Notes: generated from the sequence alone by a model not told the origin. Positions 49,960 through 62,780 are shown, numbered from the stretch's first letter. The stretch: 64,000 nt of DNA from Siphonodentalium dalli (GCA_032622095.1 CP136065.1:36116732-36180731); one strand, 5' to 3'. Numbers and translations: made by a program.

Positions 49960-51230
49960 TTTGGCCGACGCGGCCATTTATGACCAAGAACATGTTTCGG
50001 ACAATTCCATTTTAATTTCGGCCTGTCCGAGGTATTTTTGAACTTTTTACCCGGATTCTTTTCCACAGGAAATTCCGTCTCACCTTACTAAAGCGTTGTC
50101 ATTGTCAATTGCCACATTTTCTCAAATTTTCCCGACCGAGCAGAGCGGGAATTTCTATTAGACCTACTTTTTGTGACTCGACCTAAAAACTATTAGGCTC
50201 AAAAAGTTCGGCCCAGGTGGCCGTTTATGGATATGTGACACTTTGCCACATTTTCCCACATTTTCCCGACCGAGCAGATCGAAAACTGAAATTCGACACA
50301 CTTTTTTGGACTCGATCCAAATTATTTTCGACCCAATTTTTTTGTCGCACGGTGGTCGTTTATGATCCCGAACTTGTTTCGCACAATTGCTGTTTATTTT
50401 CGTACTTTTCCTATTTTCGAGGAATTTTGGAACTTTTGACCCGGATTTTTTTTTCGCCCAAAATTTCATCTCGCCTTGCTAAAGACGTTGCCATAGTCAT
50501 TTCTCAAATTTTCCCGACCCAAAATTGTTTCGGCTCAAAAAGTTCGGTCAATGTGGCCGTTTATGGATATGGGGCACTTTACCACATTTCCCGATATTTT
50601 TCCGACCGAGCAGAGCGAAAACTGAAATGTTTTTGGACTCGACACAAATTTTTTTCGCCACAAAATATTTGGCCGAGGTGGCCGTTTATGACCCCGAACT
50701 TGTTTCGGACAATTTCCGTTTATTTTTGGATTTTGCCTATGTTCGATGCATTTTTGAACTTTTGATCCGGATTTTTTTCACAGGGAATTTCGTCTCACCT
50801 TACTAAAGACGACGACATGGTCAATTGCCACATTTTCCTAAATTTTCCCGGCCGAATTTCTATTAGACCCACTTTTTCGGACTCGACCAAAAATGTTTTC
50901 GGCTCAGTCAAGCAGTTCGGCCCAGGTGGCCGTTTATGAATATGGGTCAATTGCCACATTTTACGAAATTTTCCCGACCGAACAGAGCGAAAACTGAAAT
51001 TCGACCAACGCTTTTCGACTCGACCCAAAATGTTTTTGGCCCAACATTTTTGGCCGAGGTGGCCATTTATGACTCCGAACTTGTTTCGGACAATTTCAGT
51101 TTATGTTCGGACTTTTTTCGATGCATTTTTGAACTTTTGACCCGGATTATTTTTCAACCAAAATTTCACCTCGCCTTACTAAAGACGTTGCCATGGTCAT
51201 TTCCCACATTTTCATGATCCCAATAATTGA
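49960..51230 (+). repeat. Tandem repeat of ~330-370 bp (GGCCGTTTATG-type)
   Basis: Recurring phrases are TTCGGCCCAGGTGGCCGTTT (about 50208, 50541, 50919), CCGAACTTGTTTCGGACAAT, GAACTTTTGACCCGGATT and ATTTTCCCGACCGAGCAGA. There are about three to four units, each itself made of similar half-units. Confidence 0.85.
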
Positions 51231-51703
51231 ATAAGGAACAAGGAATAGGAATAAGTACCGGCATTCACGCTGCTTGGACATTTTGTCCATTTTGATATCC
51301 AATTGGACAGGGCATCTTTAAGTTGCTGCTCTGTGTATCTTGGTTTCGGGGTGAAGTGAGAATAATAGTTTTATATTCTCGACGATAGGCAAGACTATTC
51401 TTTTCGTTAGCGTTTTTGGGTTAAATCATCAACATGTGCACCTATTCCCAGATGGGGTGGGTGTGGGGGTCTGCAAAAAAAAGGGACAACCAGGGAACAA
51501 GACCGGCGCACATTAGATCCCGATTGCTGAGCTGTCGGTCTCTGAGCAATTTGGATACAGGTTTGCGAGTCTGACCAATCAAATTACGGCAGCGGTGTAT
51601 ACAAATCAACAAACCTGTATCACGTGATCGAGCGCTTGTCGAGAGTAAATCACGAGCTTTCGGTTGATGGCGATAAATAAGTGCTGAGCATTATGGAATC
51701 AGG

Positions 51704-52150
51704 GAGCTAAATGTGTTCTAGAGTCGGGGAGCGAGTACACCGTGGAATGCTAAAGGTGAAGGTAACTGAAGAATGACCTTCACCTGATACATGCTACACG
51801 TTATTAAAGGATGACATCACGTTTATTTGATTTGTACATCATATCTAAATAATTTAAACTGGTGAATCAATGGGGGAATGGATTTTTGTGAGCGGGAAAT
51901 TTATTTAACTAGCTGCTGTGGGTCTGGGTTTTTCCAGATCAAATTTGGCTGTGTGATAGCCCTGTCGTACACTTGGGTATTTATTTTAAAAAGTAAAAAC
52001 ATGACCTATGATTTTTCATGCATTTTCGTGATAAACTGGTGTCAATCTAGCTGGGTAAGCATCACTTGTATGGCCTGCAGACTTCAATTCAGTGAATTTG
52101 ACCGAAACGTTAACACTGTCGCCTATGGGAAACCATTTAGTTCAGTGATT
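51704..52150 (+). repeat. Dispersed repeat, long form
   Basis: It shares AGGGAGCTAAATGTGTTCTA…CGAGTACACCGTGGAAT and ATCAAATTTGGCTGTGTGAT…CACTGTCGCCTA with 53049-53330. Relative to that copy it has ~190 extra bases (51750-51942). Confidence 0.8.
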
Positions 52151-53048
52151 CCTATAAGAAAAATTTGAATTTTACGAAATTTCACGTCACGCCACGATAA
52201 GTTGTTAATTCCATATTTTCTTATTTTCAAATGATAATGACCACATTTTGGACAGATTTAAAGAAGAAACGCATGGATTCGCCTGTAGATAGTAAAGAAA
52301 GTGATACATCTGGGAGTTTTGCATGAACATCAGGTACCATTAGGGGGTCATGGGGTCTAAAGCCCCCCCTCCCCACAATTTTGAGGAGTGTTACCCCCCC
52401 CCCCCCATTGGCAAACGATGGCAGTAGACATAATTAAGCTTCCGACACCCAGTAGCCTTATCGGGGATCGTAGCCCCACCACAAGTCGGGGGGAGGGGTG
52501 ATGGCATCACCACTAGAGTTACTGTCGTGCAAGACTGTCATGGCAGGTTTGTTAAACAGACAGTATGCCCTGCCATCTGGTAAAATTTCATGCCTGAGGC
52601 TTTGTCTGATGTTGTATCATTATGTTTAGATATTTCAATTGACTTATGGTTGCTTTATATTGCTATTAAAGTATTTTTTATTTAAATTTTCCGTTAATTT
52701 TGGTAAATGTTTATTATAAATTGCCAAATTATGCATGAAAAGGGTTAAAATTGGACAAGATATCCCTCTCAAAATGTATATTAACATTTCCTCTTCAATT
52801 TAGTAATATTATGGTATATAAGGGCATACTTCAGTTATACGAGATGCATCAGCTAGTAAAATTGAAAAACAAATCTAAATTTTTCGGCTTTATTTTGAGG
52901 ATTGACACTAATTTTTCAGGATGACTCATATTGAAAAAATAAACCACTACTGCCCGATATAATCCAATTTTGGTTTCAGTAAGGTCTATATTTTGATAAA
53001 ATACTATAAGAAACGCTGTGTTTCACACATATACATTTATATAGGAAC

Positions 53049-53330
53049 CAGGGAGCTAAATGTGTTCTAGAGTCGGGGAGCGAGTACACCGTGGAATCAA
53101 ATTTGGCTGTGTGATAGCCCTGTCGTACACTTGGGGATTTATTTTAAAAAGTAAACACATGACCTATGATTTTTCATGCATTTTCGTGATCAACTGGTGT
53201 CAATCTAGCTGGGTAAACATCACTGGTATGGCCTGCAGGCTTCAATTCAGTGAATTTGACCGAAACGTTAACACTGTCGCCTACATGTATGTATGGGAAA
53301 CAATTTAGTTCCTTATGGCTGGCTAGTGTG
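53049..53330 (+). repeat. Dispersed repeat, short form
   Basis: This is the same sequence as 51704-52150 without the ~190-base middle. It ends ~140 bp before the loop A exon. The shared open frame differs from the long form mainly at amino-acid-changing positions, so it does not look coding. Confidence 0.8.
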
Positions 53331-53473
53331 CGCGGCACAGCGACGCCCGAGCAATCGGTCTCAGAAAGCGATATCTCAGCAACATGTCTCCAGTGTGCGC
53401 CAGCCTTCAGTGTTAATATATATAAAGCTTAGATGTTATTATGAGAGCAGTCTCTACAATTTTCCATTTGTAG

Positions 53474-53580
53474 TTCTGGAACGATTGCCGACTGAGTTGG
53501 AACATGAGCGAATTCGCCATTGATAATATAGACTTGCCATTCTCGGACATTTGGACCCCAGACATCACTCTATATGACAG
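53474..53580 (+). CDS. nAChR-like subunit, loop A exon
   Basis: A 107-bp exon is bounded by the acceptor TTTCCATTTGTAG and the donor GTGAGA. It starts in phase 0 and ends in phase 2. It begins FWNDCRLSWN, matching the usual '.W.D..L.W.' stretch, and ends DIWTPDITLYD, the loop A motif (W-x-P-D…Y; the Trp codon is 53552-53554) that forms part of the agonist site. The central segment SEFAIDNIDLPFS replaces the more usual EYGG-type sequence. The exon is one codon shorter than the common 110-bp exon 4. The intron before it (49653-53473, 3821 bp) contains tandem and dispersed repeats. Later exons (Cys-loop, M1-M4) were not found before position 64000 and presumably lie beyond it. Confidence 0.92.
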
Positions 53581-53673
53581 GTGAGATAAATTCACATGGC
53601 ATGGACGCGCCAATGGCTAACTATGTGAGGTAAAACGAGTTATAAATGTTATATCTCTCCCGACACCACAAAC

Positions 53674-53743
53674 AACAACAACAACAACGACGACGACGAC
53701 GACAACAACAACAACAACAACAACAATACAACAACAAAAACAA
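53674..53743 (+). repeat. (CAA)n(CGA)n(CAA)n microsatellite
   Basis: An uninterrupted CAA run, about five CGA triplets, then CAA again. It produces spurious homopolymer open frames on both strands. Confidence 0.9.
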
Positions 53744-53774
53744 CTGCCAAGCAGAGGCAACAATTAATATAATA

Positions 53775-56195
53775 GGTCCGAATCGGCATCCCTGGTTTAG
53801 ACTAAGTTTTATTCTAGACATGGTTTTACTCTAGTTTAAACTAGGTTTTAGTATGAGTAAATCTTTGTTTGACTAGGTTTTAGTATGAGTAAAACTTTGT
53901 TTTACTACAGTACAACTAGGTTTTATGGGACTAAAACTAGGTTTTAGTGCAGTCAAACCCAGTTTTGTGATAAACTCAGCTTTTGGAATTCGATCTCAAT
54001 TAAAACTAAGTTTTATTGGCATGATAAAGTTATGATAATAACGCTAATTGTATGTGGTGAATTGGCGAAATAACGACCAGGGGCCGATTATCTACCAGAT
54101 TTATCCGTACCATACGTCTCATCTCAAAAATATACTTTTAAATATACGTTGTTAAAACATCAAAGTAAAACCACCCTCCCCAGGTTTTACTAAATCCTAG
54201 TTTGGTGGGTTTTATTATTGTCGATTTTTTTCGCCCAATATTGATGTTGTTTCTTCGCGTATGTGGGAGTGTTTTTATTTTGAATTGGGGGAGGCATTTA
54301 TGCTCTGGCGTTTGTCACTCAATTTCCATGCGAAGTTTATATCCATATAGGAGAGTCTCAGTAGAATTTGGGGAGGCTATGTCGGTACTTATGGGATAAC
54401 TTCAAACAAATATGCTAGTGTGAATGATGATTTCTTGCTATATACAATGTAGGGTTTTGCGATTCTCTCGTTCGGAGATCGCTTTGGCGACAGAGTATGA
54501 AGGATCGGACTGATCCGTTTGACACGTTCGACACGAACATGACTGTTGGAACTGATTCCTTATTCACAAAAATGTCTCTTTCGGTCAATTTGACCACATG
54601 GGTTGGTGCTCCGCCCAAATACAGACTAGAAACTCCACAGCCCTCACCGGGGGCGGGGTACCACCATGAGGGGTGAAATGGAGTATGGGCCCTTTTCGAG
54701 AACGGTAAGGATTTCGGCCAATTGGTAGTATGGGTGGGTGGCCCGGCCCAAATAACCAATAGAAACACCCCACCCCTGACACCCGGTGGGGAGGGGGTTA
54801 CCATCCGGAGGGGTGAACATGTGATATGGACCATTTTGGAGAACGGTAAGGATTTCGGCCAATTTGTGTTATGGGTGGTTGGCCCACACCAATTAACTCC
54901 TAGAAAACCCCACCCCTGACATCCGGGGGGGGGGGGTTACCATCCCGAGGGGTGATCATGTGATACTGACCATTTTCGAGACCGGTAAGGATTTTTGGCT
55001 AAAGGAGTGGGTGGGCCGCTCCAAATACCCATAGAAACACCCCACCCTTATACCTGGGGGTACCACCTCGATGGGGTGAAAATGGGGTATGGACAATTTT
55101 ATTCCTTATTTGCCAAAAAAAAGGGGGTAAACATGGGGTATGGACCATTTTCGAGAACGGTGTGTGGCCCGCACCGAATCCCCCTAGAAACACCCCAACC
55201 CATCAACCCGGGGTCCATACCCCATTTTCACCCGCTCGGGTGGTACCACCCTGAGTGATAGAGGGGATAGGGGTGTTTCTATGGGGTATTTGATGGCGGA
55301 CCAACAACACATGCCGTCAAATTGGCCGAAAACCTAACCGTTCTCGAAAAAGGTCCATACCCATTTCGACCCCCTCGGGTGGTACCCCTCGGGTGAGGGG
55401 TGAGGTGTTTCTATTGGGTATTTGGGGCGGGCCAACCACCCATGCCGTAAAATTGACCGAAAGAGACATATTTTTTTGCGAATAAGGAATAAAGGGTCCA
55501 TACCCCATTTTCACCCTAGTGGGGTGGTACCACCAGGTATGAGGATGGGGGTGTTTCGAGGGATTATTTGGAGTGGACCACCCACTCCTGTCGTCAAATT
55601 GGCCGAAATCCTTACCGTACTCGAAAATAGTCCATACCCCATTTCATGCTCCTTTGGTGGTACCCTCGGCTGAAGGGTGTTGGTGTTTCTATGGGGTATT
55701 TGGGAAAGGCCACCCACCGCGTCAAATTCGCCGAGATCCTTACCGTTCTCGAAAATGGTACCGCCGGGGTGAGGTGGGGCGTTTTTTGTGGGCATTTGGA
55801 GCGGTCACCCACCCATGCCGTCAAATTGACCAAAGAGTTTTGCGAATAAGGAATAGGGAATCAGTTCCAAAAGTCATGTTCGACCATGATATTAGATAAT
55901 AACTAACCGCTATACAACATACCGTGAATTCGTCGTGATTTATCAAAGCGCGCGGGTTATTCGCCGGAGTATAGATAGCGACAACCGGGCGCGTGACACT
56001 GCATTGACAATTAGCCATCATAAACATACAGACCACGCCTCCTATCCTTCCAATTGAACAATTGTGGCACATGGGTAACGCAATCGACCAAATCCATGTC
56101 GTCCCCGCTGTCGAACAAAACTTGGTTTTACTAATAAAACCTAGTTTTAAATAGTAGTTTAAACTAGGTCTAAACTGGAGATGACGATTTGGACC
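53775..56195. mobile_element. Related larger foldback element C (in receptor intron)
   Basis: The ends are GGTCCGAATCGGCATC and, inverted, GGTCCAAATCGTCATC, followed on both sides by GTTTAGACYWAGTTT-type repeats (ACTAGGTTTTAGT units). The inner part from about 54500 to 55880 is again an inverted repeat: the TTGGAACTGATTCC / GGAATCAGTTCCA ends face each other. It encloses ~190-bp tandem units with GGTATGGACCATTTTCGAGA and GAAACACCCCACCCC. No gene is seen. Confidence 0.7.
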
Positions 56196-58697
56196 ATAGC
56201 ATTTGGTTTTCAGGGAGTGGTATACGATTTTATTTGGACAGAAAAAGTGAATGAAAATATATCACCATGTGCCCGCCATATTTAACTTGCTCGACTGTAT
56301 TAAAAACTTGTCCCAAATTATATCGCTATCAATTGAATATTTACCACTCTGGTTCCGTTACAATAAACAATAATAGGCTTCGCGTTGCAATTGAGCAGCA
56401 GCTTCGCCCGGTATAAACTATACATGGACTAGATATTATATCCCGTTGTTGAATACGAGCCCATATGTTCTAGTCATTTATTCCAAGGTGGTAACACTAT
56501 AAACAAATTGCTGTCATCTGACCAGGTGGGATATGTGCAAGTCATCTGACCAATATATGACTTGTGTGACAGGACGAACATTTTGAAACATATAATGAAC
56601 TGAACTTAATAGAAGTTTCGGATCTTTATATTACATTGACTCCAACATTGAAACCAATGATACGCTTGCTCAGATCGAAAATAATCCGGGCAGTATTTTA
56701 CTGTGCTTGTGGTGTCTTGTCTGCATAATGACATTATGCCTAGTATTCAGTTATTTCACATGCAACCCCTATAATATCATTGAAAAATCGATTAGATATT
56801 TTCTTTTCTCTCACGGGATAATTGACATCGCGCCAAGTAAGTTACCACGCGGATTAATACTATTTAGAAAAGCCGCGCTTGACACCAATAGCAGACATTG
56901 CAAAATGATTGCTTTGTTCACAGAGGCAAATTGGGGGACTATATGTTTCCTCGCAAAGCAGAGCGCGCAATACTGTCGCACACGGTTGGAAGCGTCTCAG
57001 ACAACGCCGTGCATGTATAAATTTTACATGCATTTTTCAGCTTCTTTTAAAGATTTTGATTTGTTCAACAGATATAAATCTCTAGTTTTTTTCATGTGAT
57101 ATACAAGATCGTCAACTCGTTATGTTGGGATATAAGATTTTACGAAATTCGTTTGATAAATTTGAATAACAACTCCTCTATATTTTAAGGCTATGCGCAT
57201 GCAACATCGCAATTTACGATACTACTGACATTAAACCGTATTATTGGCAATACATTATACGCCTGTTGCAATCACTATTATTGTCACATCTTACAAAAGT
57301 TTGCATATAAATCAACTTCATGTTTGAAAAATAATTTTTGTTTAAGATTAGAAACATTACTGCAATGGAGGAATCCGGGTTATGAACAGACGGTTAAATG
57401 TGTGGAGGGTGAAGCTACGGCATAGCCCAAAGCTGTATATAGGGAATCAATTGCTCGAACAATAATAAAATACAGCTGGTAAATAGACTCCTATTTGCTT
57501 AGATTGCATCTCTCCTGGGAGGGACTTCAAACAGAAGGCAGAACATTACAGTGGTTTGATGACAATATGAAAGGAACGAAGTAGCATGCAACAAAATTAC
57601 GTACATGCTATCCTTTTCACAAATTTCATATCAGAAACATATTGCATGATGCAAGTATAAATGGCTTTTATCGTGTTACGCGTGGCTTATCAAATTGCAT
57701 ATGTAATCATGGAGTCACAATAATGTTATCAAATACTTCAATCAGATATATATTATTCAGGAATATAGTTCCAAAGTCACGCACAGAGCAGTTCGCATGG
57801 ATGGGTTTTTAGACAAAGGCTGAATGTTGTCAAGTTGAATGCGTTCATTCGATCATTGTCGGTCATTGTCGGTCTTTGTCGTTGGTGCGATCATTCATTG
57901 GATGCATTGAATCATACACAGACTATCGCGTGTCAAAGTCAACAAGAAAACTAAGATGCATGCATCAGGTCAGCCATGAACTATTTAGCATAGAATAATT
58001 CAGTTCGGTTGCAGTTTCACAACGTTACAACTGACATACGATTACACCTTGAATGTGGAACTATGTAAGAGTGAATATTAATGTTCTAAATCCCATGTTT
58101 CACCTTTAGTGGTAATGGGGTCGTACTTTATTAACACGCAAGTAGTGTAATTAAGTACGGGTAATTAGAAGTAACAAATCGTTTAGTTTCTATCGTATCG
58201 GCTAAAAGGGGTGAGCAGATTGCTGATGATGAATGCTCTCGTTAGCTGCCAATATAATGTGCATATTTGCCCCGTTACGTTTATACACTGTAGCATTGGC
58301 GGGCCAGAGTGTGTTGACATGTTAAGTGTTTGGTTCATTAATAACAGATCAGCAGGGATTTGTCGTGATAACGTATACGTGGAAATATGCTACCTAAACG
58401 GTTAAATTAACGGTTGATCTATTACACCACCGTGTATACTCGGTTTAAATATGTATATTATATAGGGACGTGTGCTCAATTTTGGTGCGGACCGATGATC
58501 AAAAATTATCAGAGGTAAATGTCGGCGGGCGGGAGGGCCATTTTTTCAATAATTTTAAAAGAAATTGAACAGTTGCAGCAGCAGCAAAAAAGGGTGTACA
58601 ATTGGCAAATGATGAGGGGCGGCGTGACGTGTAACTAGGATTGAAATTAGATATGCAATTTGGAGATTATTGGATGAGGGATGTTATATTAATTATA
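56196..58697 (+). other. Receptor intron, no exon recognised
   Basis: I searched for the expected next exon (a strand ending in a PFD-containing Cys-loop) and did not see it. A 130-codon frame at 56707-57099 has no recognisable domain. Confidence 0.45.
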
Positions 58698-59195
58698 TTA
58701 AAGGGACGAGGGGGGTTAGTTGTCGAAAATATTCATATTTGTTCCAAACACCGTAAACAGAAAAATATTAAAACGCATACATTTTGGTTCAAATATACGA
58801 TCACTATCGCGTAAACATCATGCTCACATAAAGACCTACTAAATTTTACCTAAACAAGAGTCTGATTGTGTTATAGAAGGCAGCACAATGCTACTGGCTA
58901 ATCACACACAAATGGTATAAACGCTCTTTATTATTTCCAAATAAGGAATTGAGCAACAAAGAACGCTCTTTATGTTTACCATCATAATATAAAGAAACAC
59001 CAAGAAAGTAATTTGTTATGCTTTGTTTACATAACAATCGTCAAATTTACGACAATAACATACTGTTTATGAGATATTTCTCATTTGTATATTAACAAAG
59101 TATGTCTATATTTGAATATTATTTTCGTTTGTAGCGGTTTTTGACAGGTGGAAATATGTTCACAGGATACCCACCAAGGCCTTCCGTACCTTTAA
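58698..59195 (-). mobile_element. Second TTAA MITE family, copy 3 (in receptor intron)
   Basis: This ~498-bp copy is in reverse orientation and is flanked by TTAA (58698-58701 and 59192-59195). It shares the 'accacaaacag', 'gttatgtaaacaaa' and 'taaagagcgtt' blocks in complement. Confidence 0.8.
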
Positions 59196-62100
59196 GGTAT
59201 ACTGCAACTTTGTTTCTTGTCAATAGCAGAATACATAATGCTATTAAGAAGTGACACAAAACACAGAACATTTTTTTTAATTATAAGTATTGAGCAGTGA
59301 GAAATATTTGAGTCGAGGAAACCAGTAACGAAAGGCGATATTAACATGATTTCTGTCAGCGAATAATTGTTTACGTTCCAATGAATATTAAAATGTACTG
59401 AAAACAAACTGTTAATGGGTGCCAGACTTTCATAAACACAAATTATGTATTAATGGTGTAACGACATATTTCGTTCTTAATTGTCTAAAAAAATAGGGGA
59501 TGGGGATGTTTGGATCTCTAGTTTAACGACATTTTTCGGTCTTTGATAGCAAAATGGAAGAAGTACATCTTTGGAAAGATGTGGTGGCCCTAAAAAGGAA
59601 AGTTGTTTGGTGATCTTGAAATGCAGTTTTTCTGAACAGTCTTCCTTGATTAAAGTGATGTGAAACACTCCGGCAGACAACGGGCGGAGTGATCAAATAG
59701 AAATTAAGAATAATCTTTCTCAAAGTAGTTATTTGTTACGAATATTAATCCAAATGGATGATACACAACGTCATTCTTATATATTAGTTAAATGCAATGA
59801 CTCTCGATGGCGAAATCATTTTTGTTTAATTATAGCCGATAGTTGCGCCCCGAATCGAGATGTAAATATTTACAATTTGGAGTAGTTCAGACGATGTTCT
59901 CTATGAAGTGGGGTGGTAGATTTTTTTGGAAATTTTCAGTGATGTTAGTAGAATGATAACATTCCCCAGGTTGGCAAAGTGCCTGAGCACTAACTTATCA
60001 ATTTCTCGCACCCGAAAAGTCCATAACAAGTCCATAATATGTCTTTAAGCATATATATAAATCTCCGAAAACAAAAATTCTAAAGCATTAAACGATTTGC
60101 TATATTTCCAGGGCATATATTTCATCTGATTTTGCGAGAATCCATATATACTTTTTCACGAGAATCCAGGGTAATTTGCGAGAATATTTACGAGAATCTA
60201 GATTTGGATTCTCGCCGAAATATAAGCCCTGATTTCACTCTGAAGTGTGCCTAAATGGCATAAATTGTACCGTGGTTCCCATGTTCGCCAAAGTGGCATA
60301 AATTTATTTCAGGATAATACTAATTTTAGGCATTCATTTATATCACTGATATCAGGACAATAAATAGCCATTTCCATTGCATGGAACAAAGAGCGTTATT
60401 GTTTATCGGTGTTGTTTTTGGAAGTGGTGGTAGTTAAATTTTATACATTTCGACCCCCAATAAGTATTTCCGAACAAATGAATTATTAACAAGCGTGACA
60501 TGACATCATTGACGAAGATAATTAACACCGATCTACAAGCAATTAAAGTCTTAAAATGAGCTAAAATTTAACATTTTCTTAAAAAAATTAACATTTTTAT
60601 CTCTCGCGACATAATTGTCACCAATAAAAACAAATTTGATTCATCGTGGAAGTTAGTCGGTGACTATAAATAATGTCACCAATCAACTGAATGTTGTTGA
60701 GCATATTTCAACCAATTTTGGAAGTTTAAATGAATATTTTCTTCACACGCAAAGTAAAATTGACAAATTTCAGGATTTTAGCCTGCTTCGTTGGGACCAA
60801 TATTTGTTGTGCACACTCAAGAAACGTCTACCGACACTCGCTAGGCCAAATTATGCCATGACCATGCTATAAACTAGCTTGAAATTAGCAAAACAATGAA
60901 TTTTTTTTGGTTGAACAAATTTACATGGCATAGAGAACGATTATTTTTCGATAAAAACGAAAATAATGCGAAATGAAATTCGGCACTCGTCAGAATGGTG
61001 CAGAATAACATACGAGTCTTGTTATATGCGAAAATTTGACCTCATTCGATAAATTAGTCTCGTAATTAAGGAATGTGGAATTCCGTCGCACTGTAGTGTT
61101 ACTGTACATGGCCGACGCAATTTTGAAATGTAAACACGCATCAAACACGCATCAAATTTACCTTTTGTGAGAATAACAAAAGCACAACCTTGATCAAAGT
61201 AATACAATACACAACAACACATAGAATAAAACTGATATAAGTGAGAATAAGACGCGTATTCAGACGTGGGATTTGACAACATTTCTTCGCTATAAATATA
61301 TCTGACCGAGATGCAGCTGTTTTGCGCACGTCACTTTCCATATTTGGAATTTCCATATATGGGATTTGTGTTAACCTCAATACCGATCAAGTTATCTTAG
61401 CATAAACATAAACTATATTGTAATTTATGCAACTACGACCCTGGTAACCCTGATAACTAATAAAATATACCGGCCAATTCATTTTGAGATCGTTATTTCA
61501 CTTTGCTTTAGGCATAAATACACTCTTAAACGCACATAAACGACCCATTGGCATTAAATTAAATATACTCGGTATTTATTAATATTAGTTTTTTATTGCT
61601 CAGTATAGAGTTAGACCCTTGACACCTGTCAATATATTTGGGCTGAATTCATATGATGCGGTATTATTCCTCGAAATAAACAACAAAGCCGTCGTTACTT
61701 AGAAATGTCGTTTGGGCTAACATTTACACAAATCCTCCGTGTGTTCTCCTCAATTGACACGAAGGTTCTCAGTCGACACACAGGTTATCCCAGAAACCGG
61801 TGTGAAATAAACAGCCAATGTTTGGCTGAAATGATTACTGTAGGGACACCATGAATTATCCTCATACAACTATAGGTTCATATTGGACGTAAATATTTAC
61901 AAAGGTTCCCATTGGACGAATTTGATTCTGAATTAAGCCCATATTGAGCGTATACCCGTTATTCCGTTTTATTGCGCGGGCCGCAATGAAAACCCATTAT
62001 AAAGCGCTTGAGTCTGGCGAGTCGTATCGATGAAAAAGGGTAGATGAAATAATACCAATATTGTTGCATTTCGTATGGAAATAGACCCATATCGGACTGT

Positions 62101-62514
62101 TTAAAAAAATGCATTTTACGTCCATGCAGAGCGTATATTGAGGTTAAATAAAGTCAATATAAGCGTATTTCGCTCATTAAAATACTGATTGGTCCCTTAT
62201 TAGTTGTTAGTTTAAGGCACACGACTGTTCTCATTACAATTGCGAGAAAAAAAAACTCATAGCATGTATGATCGTTTTTGTAAGATTGTATAATTGATAC
62301 ATAATATGGTAATTAATTATCTAGACATCAATGATCGAAATAGGGAATATTATTTTCAAAGTGTGCCATCTCAATCAATTTGTTCCTGCTTGCAATCTGG
62401 ACAACAACATCGTGATCCGCATATTGTCTAGACCATACAGTCCCTTACCAAAAATTATCACCTTTGTGCAACTTTGCAGCAAGGGTTGCGGCAGCAACTG
62501 ATGTTCTTGCAAAG
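59196..62514 (+). other. Receptor intron or flank, no gene recognised
   Basis: Apart from the 121-bp inverted-repeat element there is only AT-rich sequence. A short GAACAAAGAGCGTTATTGTTT fragment at ~60385 recalls the second TTAA MITE family. Confidence 0.4.
60110..60230. mobile_element. Tiny inverted-repeat element (121 bp)
   Basis: AGGGCATATATTTC at the left and GAAATATAAGCCCT at the right form 14-bp inverted ends with one mismatch. Inside are repeated CGAGAATC(C/T) motifs. Confidence 0.5.
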
Positions 62515-62780
62515 TTTAACATACAAATTAGGTTACTGCAAGTCTTACCACAAAGCCCTTAGTTTGTTGCAATATTTTACCAAGCAAATTAGGTTGCTGC
62601 AAAACATTATAGCAATGCCAAGTTCCTGCAAACTTACGGCAAATAATTTAATTTGCTGCATTTCTTTACCATGCAAATTAGGTTGCTGCAAAAATTTATG
62701 TAATGCCATGCTCCTTCAAACTTGAAGCAAACAATTGTTTGCTGCAATTGTTAACATGAAAATTAGGTTGCTGCAAACAT
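62515..62780 (+). repeat. Irregular AAATTAGGTTGCTGCAAA repeats
   Basis: The motif recurs at about 62525, 62585, 62686 and 62759 with ACCAAGCAAATTAGG-like leaders and AAGCAAAC…TTTGCTGCAA hairpins between. Confidence 0.7.

Larger units (their letters stand above)
49653..53473 (+). other. Receptor gene intron, 3.8 kb
   Basis: This intron starts GTAAGTC and ends TTTGTAG. It holds degenerate 'cactaactcc' repeats (49690-49940), the 330-370-bp tandem repeat at 49960-51230, and two copies of a dispersed sequence at 51704-52150 and 53049-53330. A poly-C run lies near 52395. Nothing else is recognised between 51231 and 51703 or between 52170 and 53048. Confidence 0.75.

Noticed and set aside
50217-50806. 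182- and 93-codon open frames
   Set aside because: They lie wholly in a tandem repeat whose units are read in different frames; no recognisable domain.
51878-53308. Two similar open frames (IKFGCVIALSYTW…) as a duplicated exon
   Set aside because: The differences noted between the copies change amino acids and the sequence behaves as a dispersed repeat; no splice sites frame it convincingly.
53621-53834. Poly-Cys/Arg and poly-Gln/Arg open frames
   Set aside because: They derive from the CAA/CGA microsatellite.
54415-55899. Many overlapping 65-139-codon frames on both strands
   Set aside because: They lie in GC-rich inverted and tandem repeats of foldback element C; both strands are open, so they are shadows.
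56707-57099. 130-codon open frame as a receptor exon or separate gene
   Set aside because: No Cys-loop or transmembrane pattern fitting the family, and no similarity recognised.
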